Below, piece after piece: positions 16,330 to 24,555 of a stretch of DNA of 50,566 nt; the first letter of the stretch is position 1; the number at the start of each line of letters is the position of its first letter. The stretch covers positions 1 to 50,566 of the forward strand of contig NZ_RCIQ01000025.1 of NCBI RefSeq assembly GCF_004000255.1, read 5' to 3'. Source of the stretch: Nioella ostreopsis (GTDB taxonomy: Bacteria; Pseudomonadota; Alphaproteobacteria; Rhodobacterales; Rhodobacteraceae). A program made the position numbers and the translations under genes. The notes beneath the pieces were generated by a model. It saw only the letters and a program-made list of their open reading frames with translations, did no database searches and was not told the DNA's origin.

Positions 16330-17378
16330 TGCGCGGCCACGCCGTCGGCGGCGGCATCCTCGGCCTCGATCTGGGCGCGGGCCAGGCGGTTCAGGGCGCG
16401 GCGCAGATGCGCAAGGCCTATGTCATGCTGATACAGCATCTCGCGGCGCCGGGCGTCGTCGGGCATGCCTTCCAGCATCACCCGGTCCTGTTCCAGCACG
16501 TTCCAATGCCGTTCCTCCAACCGCGCGCGGAACAGGAACCGCCAGCTGTCACGCTCGAACCCCTGCACCTTGCGCATCCGCCAGAAGAACACCTTGCAGC
16601 GCTGCGGCCCCATGGGCAGGACGTAGCCAACGATCCGCATGTTGCCGCCCGGTCCCGCCGAGGCCGGATAGGGAATGTCGAGGTGGCAATACATGCCGCC
16701 TTCGGGTGTTTCGAATTCGACCCAGTCGAAATTCTCGCCGGTCTGGCCCACGCGCGCCACGCGGAACCCGCCCTCGCGGTTATCCAGTTCCAGAAGATCC
16801 TGCTTGGACCCGAAGGCCAGGGTGAAGCTTTCGGCATGCAGATAGCAGCCGTGCATCGGATCAGCGAGGTTGTCGAGCGCGTAGCGATAGTTCACGTCCC
16901 AGATCGCCGTACACAGGAACCCGGCCCAGTCCGGGTCCGTCAGCTCAGGGGACAGCGGCAATTCGGGCGGTTCCGTCGCCTCGTCGGAAGACATGAACAC
17001 GAAGACCGCATCGCTGTGTTCGGCCACATGGTAGGACCGCAGGGCCTTGCGCCCCTCCATCGGGCAATCGGGCATGGCGGGCACCTGCTGCACGGTGCCG
17101 GTGCCATCGACCACGACCCCATGATAGCGGCAGCCGATATGTTCCCCGTGGATCTCGCCATAGCTGAGCGGCGCGCCCCTGTGGGGGCAGAAATCCTCGA
17201 TGCACTGAACCTGACCGTCGGACCGGCGCCACATCACCAGTTTTTGCCCTAGCGCCACGACGCCGAAGGGGCGGTCCGCACGGATCTCCACCGATTTGGC
17301 GACCGGATACCATTGATCGCGGACGCCTTCGTTCACGCGGGCCTCGATCCGGGCCCTCATCTCTGCTGATACTGCCAT
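16326..17378 (-). CDS. Rieske-type aromatic-ring-hydroxylating oxygenase, large subunit
   Basis: The 350-residue protein carries a Rieske [2Fe-2S] site (Cys64-P-His66 and Cys83-R-Y-His86). The mononuclear iron motif gives Asp173 as bridging residue and His176 and His181 as ligands (ADPMHGCYLH). This order matches the D-x2-H-x4-H motif of naphthalene dioxygenase-type enzymes. The length fits the vanillate O-demethylase and phenoxybenzoate dioxygenase branch, which lacks a small subunit. It inserts oxygen into an aromatic ring or removes a methyl group. No ferredoxin or reductase gene is in the window, so electrons must come from elsewhere. The neighbouring 108-residue protein may be an accessory. 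Confidence 0.87.
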   Translation of the reverse strand: MAVSAEMRARIEARVNEGVRDQWYPVAKSVEIRADRPFGVVALGQKLVMWRRSDGQVQCIEDFCPHRGAPLSYGEIHGEHIGCRYHGVVVDGTGTVQQVPAMPDCPMEGRKALRSYHVAEHSDAVFVFMSSDEATEPPELPLSPELTDPDWAGFLCTAIWDVNYRYALDNLADPMHGCYLHAESFTLAFGSKQDLLELDNREGGFRVARVGQTGENFDWVEFETPEGGMYCHLDIPYPASAGPGGNMRIVGYVLPMGPQRCKVFFWRMRKVQGFERDSWRFLFRARLEERHWNVLEQDRVMLEGMPDDARRREMLYQHDIGLAHLRRALNRLARAQIEAEDAAADGVAAQ

Positions 17379-17390
17379 GATGTCCTCCGT

Positions 17391-17717
17391 TCAGGCTCCG
17401 AAGCCGTTCTCGAGATAGGCCGCGTCCAGATCGGCGTTGATTGCCTGCAACTCGGCCGCAAGTGTGTCAGCCGTCCAGTCGGATTTACCGCTGGAAGGCC
17501 GGATGACGGCGCGGGCGGACAGCGCCTCGGCCAGCGCGGCTTGCCCGGTGATGCCTTCGCCATAGATCGCCATCAGCGCCTCAGCCAGATCGTCCTCGGC
17601 CTGGCTGAGCGGACGGCCCCGGCCCTGGTTGGCCAGTTCCGGGCGGCCCGCGGCGCGCGCGGCGGCCATCATCGCCTTGAAGGCGTCGGGGCGTTCAGCG
17701 TTGCCTTGCGTGCTCAT
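17391..17717 (-). CDS. Small conserved-looking protein of unknown function between cupin and Rieske genes
   Basis: I do not assign a function. The 108-residue protein is mostly helical and contains GRGRPLSQAEDDLAEALMAIYGEG followed by a segment that reads like a short helix-turn-helix of the resolvase/recombinase kind (TGQAALAEALSARAVIRPSSG). There is no cysteine cluster, so it is not a ferredoxin. The ATG at 17717 is preferred because AGGGGTGAG stands at the right distance; a GTG nine bases earlier overlaps that site. It lies 5 bases after the cupin stop and 12 bases before the Rieske start. It could be an accessory or assembly partner of the oxygenase rather than a true DNA-binding regulator. 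Confidence 0.7.
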   Translation of the reverse strand: MSTQGNAERPDAFKAMMAAARAAGRPELANQGRGRPLSQAEDDLAEALMAIYGEGITGQAALAEALSARAVIRPSSGKSDWTADTLAAELQAINADLDAAYLENGFGA

Positions 17718-17722
17718 GACTC

Positions 17723-18679
17723 TCACCCCTTGCGGTAAACGGCGCCATCGTCGCCAGAGGTTCCGATAACGGTCCAGACCGTCGCCGGCCCGACGCCCGG
17801 ATTGCGCAGGTAATGGGCCTGCCCTGCGGGTGTCTTGATCAGGTCACGGGGGCCAAGCTCGACGCTGGCTTCCGTGCCATCCTCTTCGACCCAGACAACC
17901 TCGACGCTGCCCTCTATGCACAGATAGGCATCCTCGACCGTGCGGGTGAAGGGTGCCAGTTTCGCGCCCATGGGCAGGCCCCACATTTCCTTGCGGGTGC
18001 TGTCATGTTTCACCGCGCCCGGGGCGTCACCGACATAGACCTTGCGGGTAAAGCCCGCCTCTTCCCAGATCGTCGGCAACTCGGTGTAGCGCACCACATA
18101 TTCCGACATCAGTTTCTGGATCTCGTGGCTACCGTTTGGATCGTAGGCCATGGTCTTGCCCGGTTCCGCGCCGAACGTGCGGGCCAGTTCGGCAGGGTGC
18201 TCCTTGGGGTGATAGTGGTAGACGGGCGGCAAGGGTTTGCCCACATCGACCGAGATCGACATAACCACCGGCTCGACCCCGTCGACACGAAAGCCGTGGC
18301 CGATTTCGCGGGCGTTCAGGATCATGTCCTTGGGGCCAAGATTGACCTCCACCACCTCGCCATGCTTTTCCCAGCCGACAATCAGCGCGCCCGAGAGAAT
18401 GAGGAAGCTTTCCTCGATCTCGTGGCTATGGCAGGCGGCGTAGCGGCCGGGTTCCTTGTAGATCAGGCTGAGCGTGAAATTGTCCGCTTTCAGGGTCGAG
18501 GGATCGCCCACCTTGGGCGAGCCACCGGCACCGATATAGCGCATCTGCGCCCGCGCCAGTTCATCGAACCCGGCATTGGAGGGAAAGGCGTTCCAGTCAA
18601 AGGCCTTGTCGACAAAGCGTCCGGTATGGTCCTTCATCCGATCTGCAAGGCTGGCCTGGGGGGTTGCGGCGATGTTCAT
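17723..18679 (-). CDS. Bicupin protein, probable metal-dependent dioxygenase or isomerase
   Basis: The 318-residue protein has two cupin halves. The first keeps metal ligands His84, His86, Glu90 and His128 (CHSHEIEE and GHGF). The second (about 250-305; YLCIEGSVEVVW, LIKTPAGQAHYL) lacks the HxH pair and is probably structural. Overall shape is like gentisate or salicylate dioxygenase-type bicupins, which open rings without needing a catechol. It is the first gene of the minus-strand operon 18679-15080 and faces the IclR gene at 18776 across a 96-base promoter region. A ring-opening role is plausible but unproven, since many cupins are isomerases or decarboxylases. Confidence 0.78.
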   Translation of the reverse strand: MNIAATPQASLADRMKDHTGRFVDKAFDWNAFPSNAGFDELARAQMRYIGAGGSPKVGDPSTLKADNFTLSLIYKEPGRYAACHSHEIEESFLILSGALIVGWEKHGEVVEVNLGPKDMILNAREIGHGFRVDGVEPVVMSISVDVGKPLPPVYHYHPKEHPAELARTFGAEPGKTMAYDPNGSHEIQKLMSEYVVRYTELPTIWEEAGFTRKVYVGDAPGAVKHDSTRKEMWGLPMGAKLAPFTRTVEDAYLCIEGSVEVVWVEEDGTEASVELGPRDLIKTPAGQAHYLRNPGVGPATVWTVIGTSGDDGAVYRKG

Positions 18680-18724
18680 GATGATGCTCCCTTTGGAATT
18701 TGCTTGACCACAGACTAGGCTCGG

Positions 18725-18766
18725 GGGTTTCGTTGGAAAGATTGTGTTTTACCGGTGAAACGTTTT
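18725..18766. promoter_or_regulatory. Divergent promoter/operator region for the cupin operon and second IclR gene
   Basis: GTTTC at 18727-18731 and GAAAC at 18757-18761 form an inverted pair 30 bases apart. Between them lie GGAAA and TTTTACC, which partly repeat the pattern. The words differ from the GAAC/GTTC site of the other cluster, in keeping with a different regulator. The limits of the site are a guess. Confidence 0.35.
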
Positions 18767-18775
18767 GGAGAGGTG

Positions 18776-19537
18776 ATGAGCGACGAAGACCCCTATTCCG
18801 TGCCAGCGCTCGTGCGTGGCCTGACACTGTTGCAGGCCTTTTCGCCGCAAAGCCCCGAACAGACGATGACGCAACTGGCAAAGACGCTCGGCATTACCCG
18901 GTCGGCGGTGTTCCGCACCGTGCATACGCTTGTGCAAGAGGGTTTCCTGCTGCCGGTTCGGGACGGAAGAACCTACCGGCTTGGTCCGGCGGTCCTGCGG
19001 GTCAGTTACGGGTATCTGGCCAGCCGGGAATTGCTTGAAGTCGCACAAAAACCGCTCGAAGCGTTCCGGGACTCGCAGGATTGGTCCGGGCACCTCGGCG
19101 TTCTGGACGGGCGACATGTGCTCTATCTGATTCGGCTGGCGGCCTCCGACGGGCTGTCGTCCCTCGTCCACGTGGGAAGCCGGCTGCCGGCGACACTGAC
19201 CGCCATGGGACGGGTGCTGTTGACCCAGAAGACCGAACCGCAGATCCGCCGGTTGCTCGACGGTCAGCCGAAAGCGGCCGTCGAAAAGGCGATCTCCGCC
19301 TGGCAGGAAGATTGCAAGAGCCCTTCGGTCATCCACAACGGTAGTTTCGAAACCGGGCTGTGCAGCGTCGCCGCCCCGATCTACGACATGTCCGGCGACA
19401 TCGTAGCGGCAATAAGCGCGACGAAGCAGACAGATGCCGTGCCCGCCTCGGTGGAGCGGGACATCCTGAAAACGGCCAGAATGATCAGCCGCGCCATGGG
19501 GTGGAAAGCGCCGGAGGCCTGGACAGGTCCACCATAG
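18776..19537 (+). CDS. Second IclR-family transcriptional regulator
   Basis: The 253-residue protein has an N-terminal winged helix (TMTQLAKTLGITRSAVFRTV) and a C-terminal effector domain (HLGVLDGRHVLYLIR, TLTAMGRVLL). I place the start at the ATG at 18776, which has GGAGAGG just ahead. A GTG 21 bases earlier lacks such a site. It is divergent from the cupin-Rieske operon and probably regulates it in response to a pathway compound. It is not a close copy of the IclR at 7363. Confidence 0.87.
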   Translation: MSDEDPYSVPALVRGLTLLQAFSPQSPEQTMTQLAKTLGITRSAVFRTVHTLVQEGFLLPVRDGRTYRLGPAVLRVSYGYLASRELLEVAQKPLEAFRDSQDWSGHLGVLDGRHVLYLIRLAASDGLSSLVHVGSRLPATLTAMGRVLLTQKTEPQIRRLLDGQPKAAVEKAISAWQEDCKSPSVIHNGSFETGLCSVAAPIYDMSGDIVAAISATKQTDAVPASVERDILKTARMISRAMGWKAPEAWTGPP

Positions 19538-19647
19538 GCGCCCCGGCCCGGGACAGCCCCGATTGGCTCCGGTTGCTTTGTGGCGCGCTCTGACAGAGAT
19601 TGGGACCATGGGACATCGAGCCGCCCCACCCAACACAGCCCGGACAC

Positions 19648-20901
19648 ATGCCATCCCTTTGCCGCGACTGCCTGACCCAATTCGACACCGGCGCCCGATG
19701 CCCCGCCTGCCGGCGGCCAAGGATCGTATCGCATCCGGAGCTTTTTGACCTGTCCATCGCGCATATGGATTGCGACGCGTTCTATGCCTCGGTCGAAAAG
19801 CGTGACAACCCGGAGTTGCGCGACAAACCCGTCATCATCGGAGGCGGCAAGCGCGGGGTGGTGTCCACCGCCTGCTATATCGCCCGGATCAAGGGCGTGC
19901 GGTCTGCGATGCCGATGTTCAAGGCACTGGAGCTGTGCCCCGAGGCGGTCGTGGTGCGCGGGCGGATGGAGGTCTATGCCGCCGTGTCGAAGCAGATCCG
20001 CGCCATGATGGACGAAATGACGCCCTCCATCGAACCCCTGTCGCTGGACGAGGCGTTCATGGACCTGACCGGCACCGCGCGGCTGCATGGCCGCCCCCCG
20101 GCCGTGATGCTTGCGCGACTGGTGAAGCGGATGAAGGACGAGATCGGGATCACCGGGTCGATTGGCCTGTCCCATAACAAGTTCCTCGCCAAGATCGCCT
20201 CGGATCTCGAAAAGCCACGCGGGTTTTCGGTGATCGGGCAGGCCGAGACGATGAATTTCCTGGAACAGAAACCGGTGCGGATGATCTGGGGAATAGGAGA
20301 GGCCGGGCAGGCCGCGCTCGACAAGGTGGGCATCCGTACGTTCGCCGATCTGCGCCGGTGGGACCGCGAGGATCTGGTGGCGCGGTTCGGGTCGATGGGG
20401 GACCGGCTGTGGCACCTGGCGCGCGGGCAGGACAAGCGACGGGTCAGTCGCGATGCGCCGATGAAAAGCATCTCGTCCGAGACGACATTCTTCGAAGACA
20501 TATCGGACCCCGACCTGCTGGACGGGCATCTCTGGCGGCTGGCCGAGAAGGTGTCGGACCGGCTGAAGGCCAAGCGGCTGGCGGGGCGCGTGGTGGTGCT
20601 GAAGCTGAAGCGGTCGGACTTTCAGCTGATCACACGGCGGCGCAGCCTGACCGATCCCACCCAGATCGCCGACCGCATCTACCGTGCCGCGCGCGAGCTG
20701 TTCGACCACGCGCCGCACACCAAGCCCTACCGGCTGATCGGAGTGGGTCTGGCGGATCTGCTGCCCGAGGATATGGCCGATCGCTCCGGCAACCTTCTGG
20801 ACCCGCAGGAGGCTGCCAGAATCAAGGCCGAGCGCGCGGCAGACGAGATTCGGAAAAGGTTCGGCGGTGACGCGATCCTGAAAGGGCGGTCCCTGCGCTG
20901 A
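19648..20901 (+). CDS. dinB: DNA polymerase IV (Y family) with N-terminal zinc finger
   Basis: The 417-residue protein is a Y-family translesion polymerase. Conserved parts are IAHMDCDAFYASVEKRDNP (metal-binding Asp and steric-gate region) and SLDEAFMDLTG (catalytic Asp-Glu pair), followed by HhH and little-finger domains. Ahead of the catalytic core is a CxxC...CxxC knuckle (Cys5, Cys8, Cys18, Cys21), seen in several alphaproteobacterial DinB proteins. I begin at the ATG at 19648, directly before that finger; an ATG at 19600 would add a proline-rich stretch with no sign of conservation. It extends damaged templates with low fidelity. It lacks the C-terminal beta-clamp motif in any form I can recognise with confidence. 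No LexA box stands out upstream. Confidence 0.9.
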   Translation: MPSLCRDCLTQFDTGARCPACRRPRIVSHPELFDLSIAHMDCDAFYASVEKRDNPELRDKPVIIGGGKRGVVSTACYIARIKGVRSAMPMFKALELCPEAVVVRGRMEVYAAVSKQIRAMMDEMTPSIEPLSLDEAFMDLTGTARLHGRPPAVMLARLVKRMKDEIGITGSIGLSHNKFLAKIASDLEKPRGFSVIGQAETMNFLEQKPVRMIWGIGEAGQAALDKVGIRTFADLRRWDREDLVARFGSMGDRLWHLARGQDKRRVSRDAPMKSISSETTFFEDISDPDLLDGHLWRLAEKVSDRLKAKRLAGRVVVLKLKRSDFQLITRRRSLTDPTQIADRIYRAARELFDHAPHTKPYRLIGVGLADLLPEDMADRSGNLLDPQEAARIKAERAADEIRKRFGGDAILKGRSLR

Positions 20902-20920
20902 CGATGCGTCCGGGGGCCAG

Positions 20921-20942
20921 AACGCGGTTTCGAAACCGCGTT
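20921..20942. repeat. Perfect palindrome, copy 1, between convergent genes
   Basis: ACGCGGTTTCGAAACCGCGT at 20922-20941 is perfectly self-complementary and extends by one A-T pair on each side. It would form an 8- to 9-bp stem with a TCGA loop in RNA from either strand. It lies 20 bases after the dinB stop. Only a few Ts follow, so if it is a terminator it is an unusual bidirectional one. Confidence 0.8.
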
Positions 20943-21029
20943 TCCCGCGCCCGTGGCAAGGTTCGCATCCCTGCCATCCGTAAGCACCGCGTTGTAGGCG
21001 CACGCGGTCCAGACAGGCCCGGCGCAACC

Positions 21030-21049
21030 ACGCGGTTTCGAAACCGCGT
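21030..21049. repeat. Perfect palindrome, copy 2, between convergent genes
   Basis: The same 20-base palindrome as at 20922-20941 recurs here, five bases before the stop of the convergent amidohydrolase gene. The flanks differ, so only the palindrome itself is repeated. Confidence 0.8.
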
Positions 21050-21054
21050 CCGCC

Positions 21055-21942
21055 CTACTCCGCCGCCATCGGCAGGGCATCCTCGCCGCGGATCATCTGC
21101 CGCAACACTCCGGTCACCAGTTTCTTGACGCTCTGGAAATTGCCATTCGGGCGGATCAATTGTTCGTTCATGTAGAGCGACCGGTCGATCTCGATCTGCA
21201 CCGCGTGGCGCCCACGGGACGGGCGGCCGTAATTCTGCGCGATATAGGCCCCGGCGAAGGGGCTGTTGCGGCTGACCACCAACCCGGCAGCGGCAAAGCC
21301 TGCCTCCAGCCGATCCACGATCGCCACCGCCGCCGATGCGCCAAACCGGTCGCCCAGAACCACGTCAGGCCGCACCTGCCCGGGGCCGCGCGACATCGCG
21401 TCCAGCGCTTCATGCGGCATCGAATGAAAATCCAGCAGCACCGACTCGCCGCACTCCTCCAGCGACTCCCGAACCAATCCTTCAAGGCAGCTGTGATAGG
21501 GCTGCCAGACCTTCTCGATCCGCTCCTCTGCCTCCGCACGGCTCAGCTTGCCGCGATAGATCACCCGCCCCCCGGCCACGACCCGGGGAATCACCCCAAG
21601 GCCAGAGCTGATCCGCGGATTGACCGCGCTGCGCCGCACGCCCTCGATCACCGCCGGATCGAGCTCGTCATTCGAACGGTTCAGATCCACGAAGGCGCGG
21701 GGGTACTCTGCGGCCAGCAGCGGCGCGCCAAGCGCGGGGGCCTCGGCCACCAGCATATCGACAAAGGCATCCTCGGACGACCGGATCGCGCGCTCGTCCA
21801 GCACAGTCCGCCGGATGAAGCTCCACGGGTAATGGCGCCCCGAATGCGGCGAGGCGACGATCACGGATCCGACCCGGGTTTCGGGTCTTTCCAGCCGGTA
21901 GGCGGCGCGGTATTCGCTGGACTCGGTCATGAGAATTATCAT
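21055..21942 (-). CDS. N-formylglutamate amidohydrolase family protein
   Basis: The 295-residue protein belongs to the FGase family: VASPHSGRHYP near the N-terminus (metal-binding His), EYPRAFVDLNRSNDELDP in the middle, LLDFHSMPHEA and QIEIDRSLYMNE towards the end. The family hydrolyses N-formyl-glutamate in the last step of one histidine degradation route. No hut genes are present here, so the true substrate may be another N-acyl amino acid. Two ATG codons (21942 and 21930) are possible; the first has a weak CAGG just ahead and I keep it. The gene converges on dinB. Confidence 0.85.
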   Translation of the reverse strand: MIILMTESSEYRAAYRLERPETRVGSVIVASPHSGRHYPWSFIRRTVLDERAIRSSEDAFVDMLVAEAPALGAPLLAAEYPRAFVDLNRSNDELDPAVIEGVRRSAVNPRISSGLGVIPRVVAGGRVIYRGKLSRAEAEERIEKVWQPYHSCLEGLVRESLEECGESVLLDFHSMPHEALDAMSRGPGQVRPDVVLGDRFGASAAVAIVDRLEAGFAAAGLVVSRNSPFAGAYIAQNYGRPSRGRHAVQIEIDRSLYMNEQLIRPNGNFQSVKKLVTGVLRQMIRGEDALPMAAE

Positions 21943-22066
21943 TACCTGAATTTTGTGGCCTCAAAAGCCCTTGAACACCATCCCGACTCCTTTTATAGAC
22001 CGCCTACCCAACGTGGCAGGGGCTGCGGCTGGCATGTATGTGTCGGCTTGGTCTTTGCAAATCAGG

Positions 22067-22141
22067 GGGCGATTAGCTCAGCGGTAGAGCACTTCGTTGA
22101 CATCGAAGGGGTCACTGGTTCGATCCCAGTATCGCCCACCA
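22067..22141 (+). tRNA. tRNA-Val (anticodon GAC)
   Basis: A complete cloverleaf can be drawn. The acceptor stem is GGGCGAT paired with ATCGCCC. The D arm starts with TAGCTCAGCGGTAGAGC, and the anticodon stem CTTCG/CGAAG encloses the loop TTGACAT. The T arm contains GGTTCGATCC. The 3' CCA is encoded. The loop gives anticodon GAC, which reads valine codons GTC and GTT. The gene stands alone, 66 bases upstream of rpmJ. Confidence 0.96.
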
Positions 22142-22207
22142 TCTTCCCTTGGTAACAAGGGGTTAACCCAAAGGCGCATCGCCGCGCCGCGACGAAGGAG
22201 AGGCCAG

Positions 22208-22333
22208 ATGAAGGTCAAGAACTCGCTCCGCTCGCTCAAGCAGCGTCACCGCGATTGCCGCGTCGTGCGCCGCAAGGGCCGCGTTTACGTCATCAACAAG
22301 ACGCAGCGCCGGTTCAAAGCCCGCCAGGGCTGA
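22208..22333 (+). CDS. rpmJ: 50S ribosomal protein bL36 (Zn-free form)
   Basis: The 41-residue, strongly basic protein [20 protein letters not shown]... ending RRFKARQG is the long bL36 type typical of alphaproteobacteria. It keeps only one cysteine, so it does not bind zinc. The ATG at 22208 has GGAGAGG at proper distance. It is a single gene followed by a strong intrinsic terminator. Confidence 0.96.
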   Translation: MKVKNSLRSLKQRHRDCRVVRRKGRVYVINKTQRRFKARQG

Positions 22334-22354
22334 GCCACAGCAGATTTCGCATGT

Positions 22355-22388
22355 AAAAGCGCCGCAGGTCCTGCCTGCGGCGCTTTTG
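22355..22388 (+). terminator. Intrinsic terminator of rpmJ
   Basis: AAAAGCGCCGCAGG pairs with CCTGCGGCGCTTTT around a short TCCTG loop, with the T-run on the plus strand. The symmetric A-run would let it also act on transcripts from the right. Confidence 0.9.
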
Positions 22389-22445
22389 CTTGTACTGGTC
22401 CGATTTTCCCGGGGCTACGCATCGCGCCCCCCGGGGAATCGCAGG

Positions 22446-24521
22446 TCAGTTGTTTGACATACCTTCGACCAGCAGCGCCGCGGCCGTCACCGCATCCACC
22501 ACGCCCGTCACCGGCAAGCCGCGGGCCTGCTGATAGGCACGCAAGGCGGCATAGGTTTGCGCGGTAAAGGTGCCATCGGCCGGACCGGGATCGAAGCCCA
22601 GATTTGACAGGGCCCGTTCCGTCGCAACCCGCTGACCGAGGTTCAGCGGAATACCCCCCTGGGGCGGCTGCGGTGGCGCCAGCGCGTCGATCCGCTGCTG
22701 CGCCTCAGCCGCGTGGCGGCCATTGGGGAAGCGGTTGAGATAGCTGCGATAGGCCTGCACCGTGTTCGCCGCCTGCGCCTGCTGCCACGCCTGCTCGTCC
22801 GCCTGGATCTGGGAAATCCGGTCCAGCGCCTCCTGACGATGGCGCGGAGTTGGGAAGGCATTGAGGTAGTTGCGATAACCCTGAATCGTGTCCGTCGATT
22901 CCGCAAGGTTCCATGCCCGGTCATCATCGCGGATCGCGCGCATCAGCGCGCGCGCCTCGGCGGCATGCGCACCGTTCGGGTAGGAATCCAGATAGGCCTG
23001 ATAGCTGTTCAGCGTGTCGCGCGCCTGCGCCTGCTGCCACGCCGCGGGCTCGCCTGCGGCCTGTTGCAATTGCGCCAGACGCTGGCGGGCCTGCTGCGCG
23101 TGGGGGCCATTGGGGTAATCGTTCAGATAGGCCCGATAGCCCTGGATCGTGTCACGAGACTGCGCCAGTTGCCACGCCTGCGATTCCTGCTGTGCGAGGA
23201 TGGTGTTCAGGCGTTGGCGCGCCAGCTGCGAAAACTCGCCATTGGGATAGCGGCCCAGATAGGCCCGCAGACCCGCCTCATCCTGACCGCGCCCGGTCTG
23301 GTTCCAATAGGCGATGTCGGCCTGCCGTTCCTGTTCCGCCTCAATGGCATCCAGCCGCTGGCGGGCGAGCTGCGCGAACTGGCCGTTCGGATAGCGGTTC
23401 AGATAGGCCCGCAGACCTGCCTCGTCGCTGCCCTGCCCGGTCTGGTTCCAATAAGCCAGATCCTGCGCGCGGATCTCCTCGCGCCGCACATCGCCCTGAT
23501 CGCTCAACCGGGTGACCTGCGCCGCATCCAGATAGCCGGTGACCTGCAATCCGTTGGCCTGCTGCCACTGGCGAATGCCGCCGCGCGTGCCGGGGCCGAA
23601 GAGCCCGTCGATGCCGCTGTTGTAATAGCCCAGAACCGCCAGATCGCGCTGGATGTTGCGCTTGTCCTCGCGCGACAGGCCAAGGGCGTTTTCGGCCTCT
23701 TCCGGGGTCAGTTGCGGCGCGGGCGGCTCCAGTGCCGCAATCCGCGCCTGCGCCTGTGCGGCGTAGTAGCCGCCGGGATAGCGGTTCAGATAGGCCCGAT
23801 AGGCAAAGACATTGTCGAGCGTCGACATCGCGTCCCAATAGGCCTGTTCATCGGCGGGCACGACGGGTGTGACCACCGGCGCCGGAACGAAGGGCACGAA
23901 GGGATCTGCCAGCGCCACCACCGTCAGATCGGGGGACGCCGCCAGCACATCGCGCAAGGGGCGGCCCGGCTCCAGCAGGCCACTGCGCAGGAAGCGCGCG
24001 ACCGAGGCCGGGTGTCCGGTGGCCAGCGTCACGCCTTCTGGAACTTCCAGCGGGCCAAGCCCGTTGTCCAGCCCGGCACCAAGGGCAATCCCCTGATCTT
24101 CCGGGGCCAGCAGGATAACCGCGCGCGCGGGCGACGCCCCTGCGATATCCATCAGAAGCTGCACGGGGATGCCCGCAGCCGACACGCTGCCCAGATCCTG
24201 CTGACCGGCATCGCGGCCCAGGAACCAGCTCAAACCTCCATGAGTGACGAAGCGGCCCGAGAGGGCGATGACCAGCGCCTCCTGCTCATCCGCCGTGACC
24301 AGCCGGGTCACCAGCTGGCGCAGGGTGGCCGCATCCGCGTCAAGGGCGGAAATCAGCTCAAACCCCGCCTGATCCAGCGGGGTCAGCGCCGTACCAAGAT
24401 AGCGCGGCGCGCCGTAACTCGTGGTGGACGCGGCATCGACGGTGCCTACGACAAGGGCCGTATCGGCCCCTGCCGGCATGGCAACACCCATCAACAACAG
24501 GGCTTTTACAAATGACTTCAT
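22446..24521 (-). CDS. Secreted protein with degenerate caspase-like domain, seven repeats and two peptidoglycan-binding domains
   Basis: The 691-residue protein starts with a signal peptide (about 1-19, MPAGA-D). Residues 20-205 follow the outline of a bacterial caspase (peptidase C14) fold. The catalytic His segment, normally SGHG, reads SGRF at 88-91. The catalytic Cys segment, normally LDACR, reads LAPED at 138-142. The fold is therefore probably inactive. Seven copies of a motif like YRAYLNRYPNG follow, starting near 241, 370, 418, 462, 507, 549 and 591, each ahead of a helix with an A-R-Q-R-L pattern. Two PG_binding_1-like domains lie at about 283-340 and 625-685. It probably sits in the periplasm bound to the wall. 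Partners are unknown. Confidence 0.75.
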   Translation of the reverse strand: MKSFVKALLLMGVAMPAGADTALVVGTVDAASTTSYGAPRYLGTALTPLDQAGFELISALDADAATLRQLVTRLVTADEQEALVIALSGRFVTHGGLSWFLGRDAGQQDLGSVSAAGIPVQLLMDIAGASPARAVILLAPEDQGIALGAGLDNGLGPLEVPEGVTLATGHPASVARFLRSGLLEPGRPLRDVLAASPDLTVVALADPFVPFVPAPVVTPVVPADEQAYWDAMSTLDNVFAYRAYLNRYPGGYYAAQAQARIAALEPPAPQLTPEEAENALGLSREDKRNIQRDLAVLGYYNSGIDGLFGPGTRGGIRQWQQANGLQVTGYLDAAQVTRLSDQGDVRREEIRAQDLAYWNQTGQGSDEAGLRAYLNRYPNGQFAQLARQRLDAIEAEQERQADIAYWNQTGRGQDEAGLRAYLGRYPNGEFSQLARQRLNTILAQQESQAWQLAQSRDTIQGYRAYLNDYPNGPHAQQARQRLAQLQQAAGEPAAWQQAQARDTLNSYQAYLDSYPNGAHAAEARALMRAIRDDDRAWNLAESTDTIQGYRNYLNAFPTPRHRQEALDRISQIQADEQAWQQAQAANTVQAYRSYLNRFPNGRHAAEAQQRIDALAPPQPPQGGIPLNLGQRVATERALSNLGFDPGPADGTFTAQTYAALRAYQQARGLPVTGVVDAVTAAALLVEGMSNN

Positions 24522-24555
24522 GGCTCAAACCTCCTTCAAATAAGGCGGCCCGAGA

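Noticed and set aside
19538-19647. A LexA box ahead of dinB
   Set aside because: No GTTC-N7-GTTC or GAAC-N7-GAAC pair is present in this gap.
22067-22141. The tRNA-Val gene as attachment site of the integrase at the left edge
   Set aside because: It is 22 kb away, the housekeeping gene rpmJ follows normally, and no partial tRNA copy is visible near the integrase.
22713-24515. A 600-codon open frame on the plus strand antisense to the pseudo-caspase gene
   Set aside because: It has no recognisable domain or ribosome binding site; long open antisense frames are common in GC-rich repeat-coding DNA.
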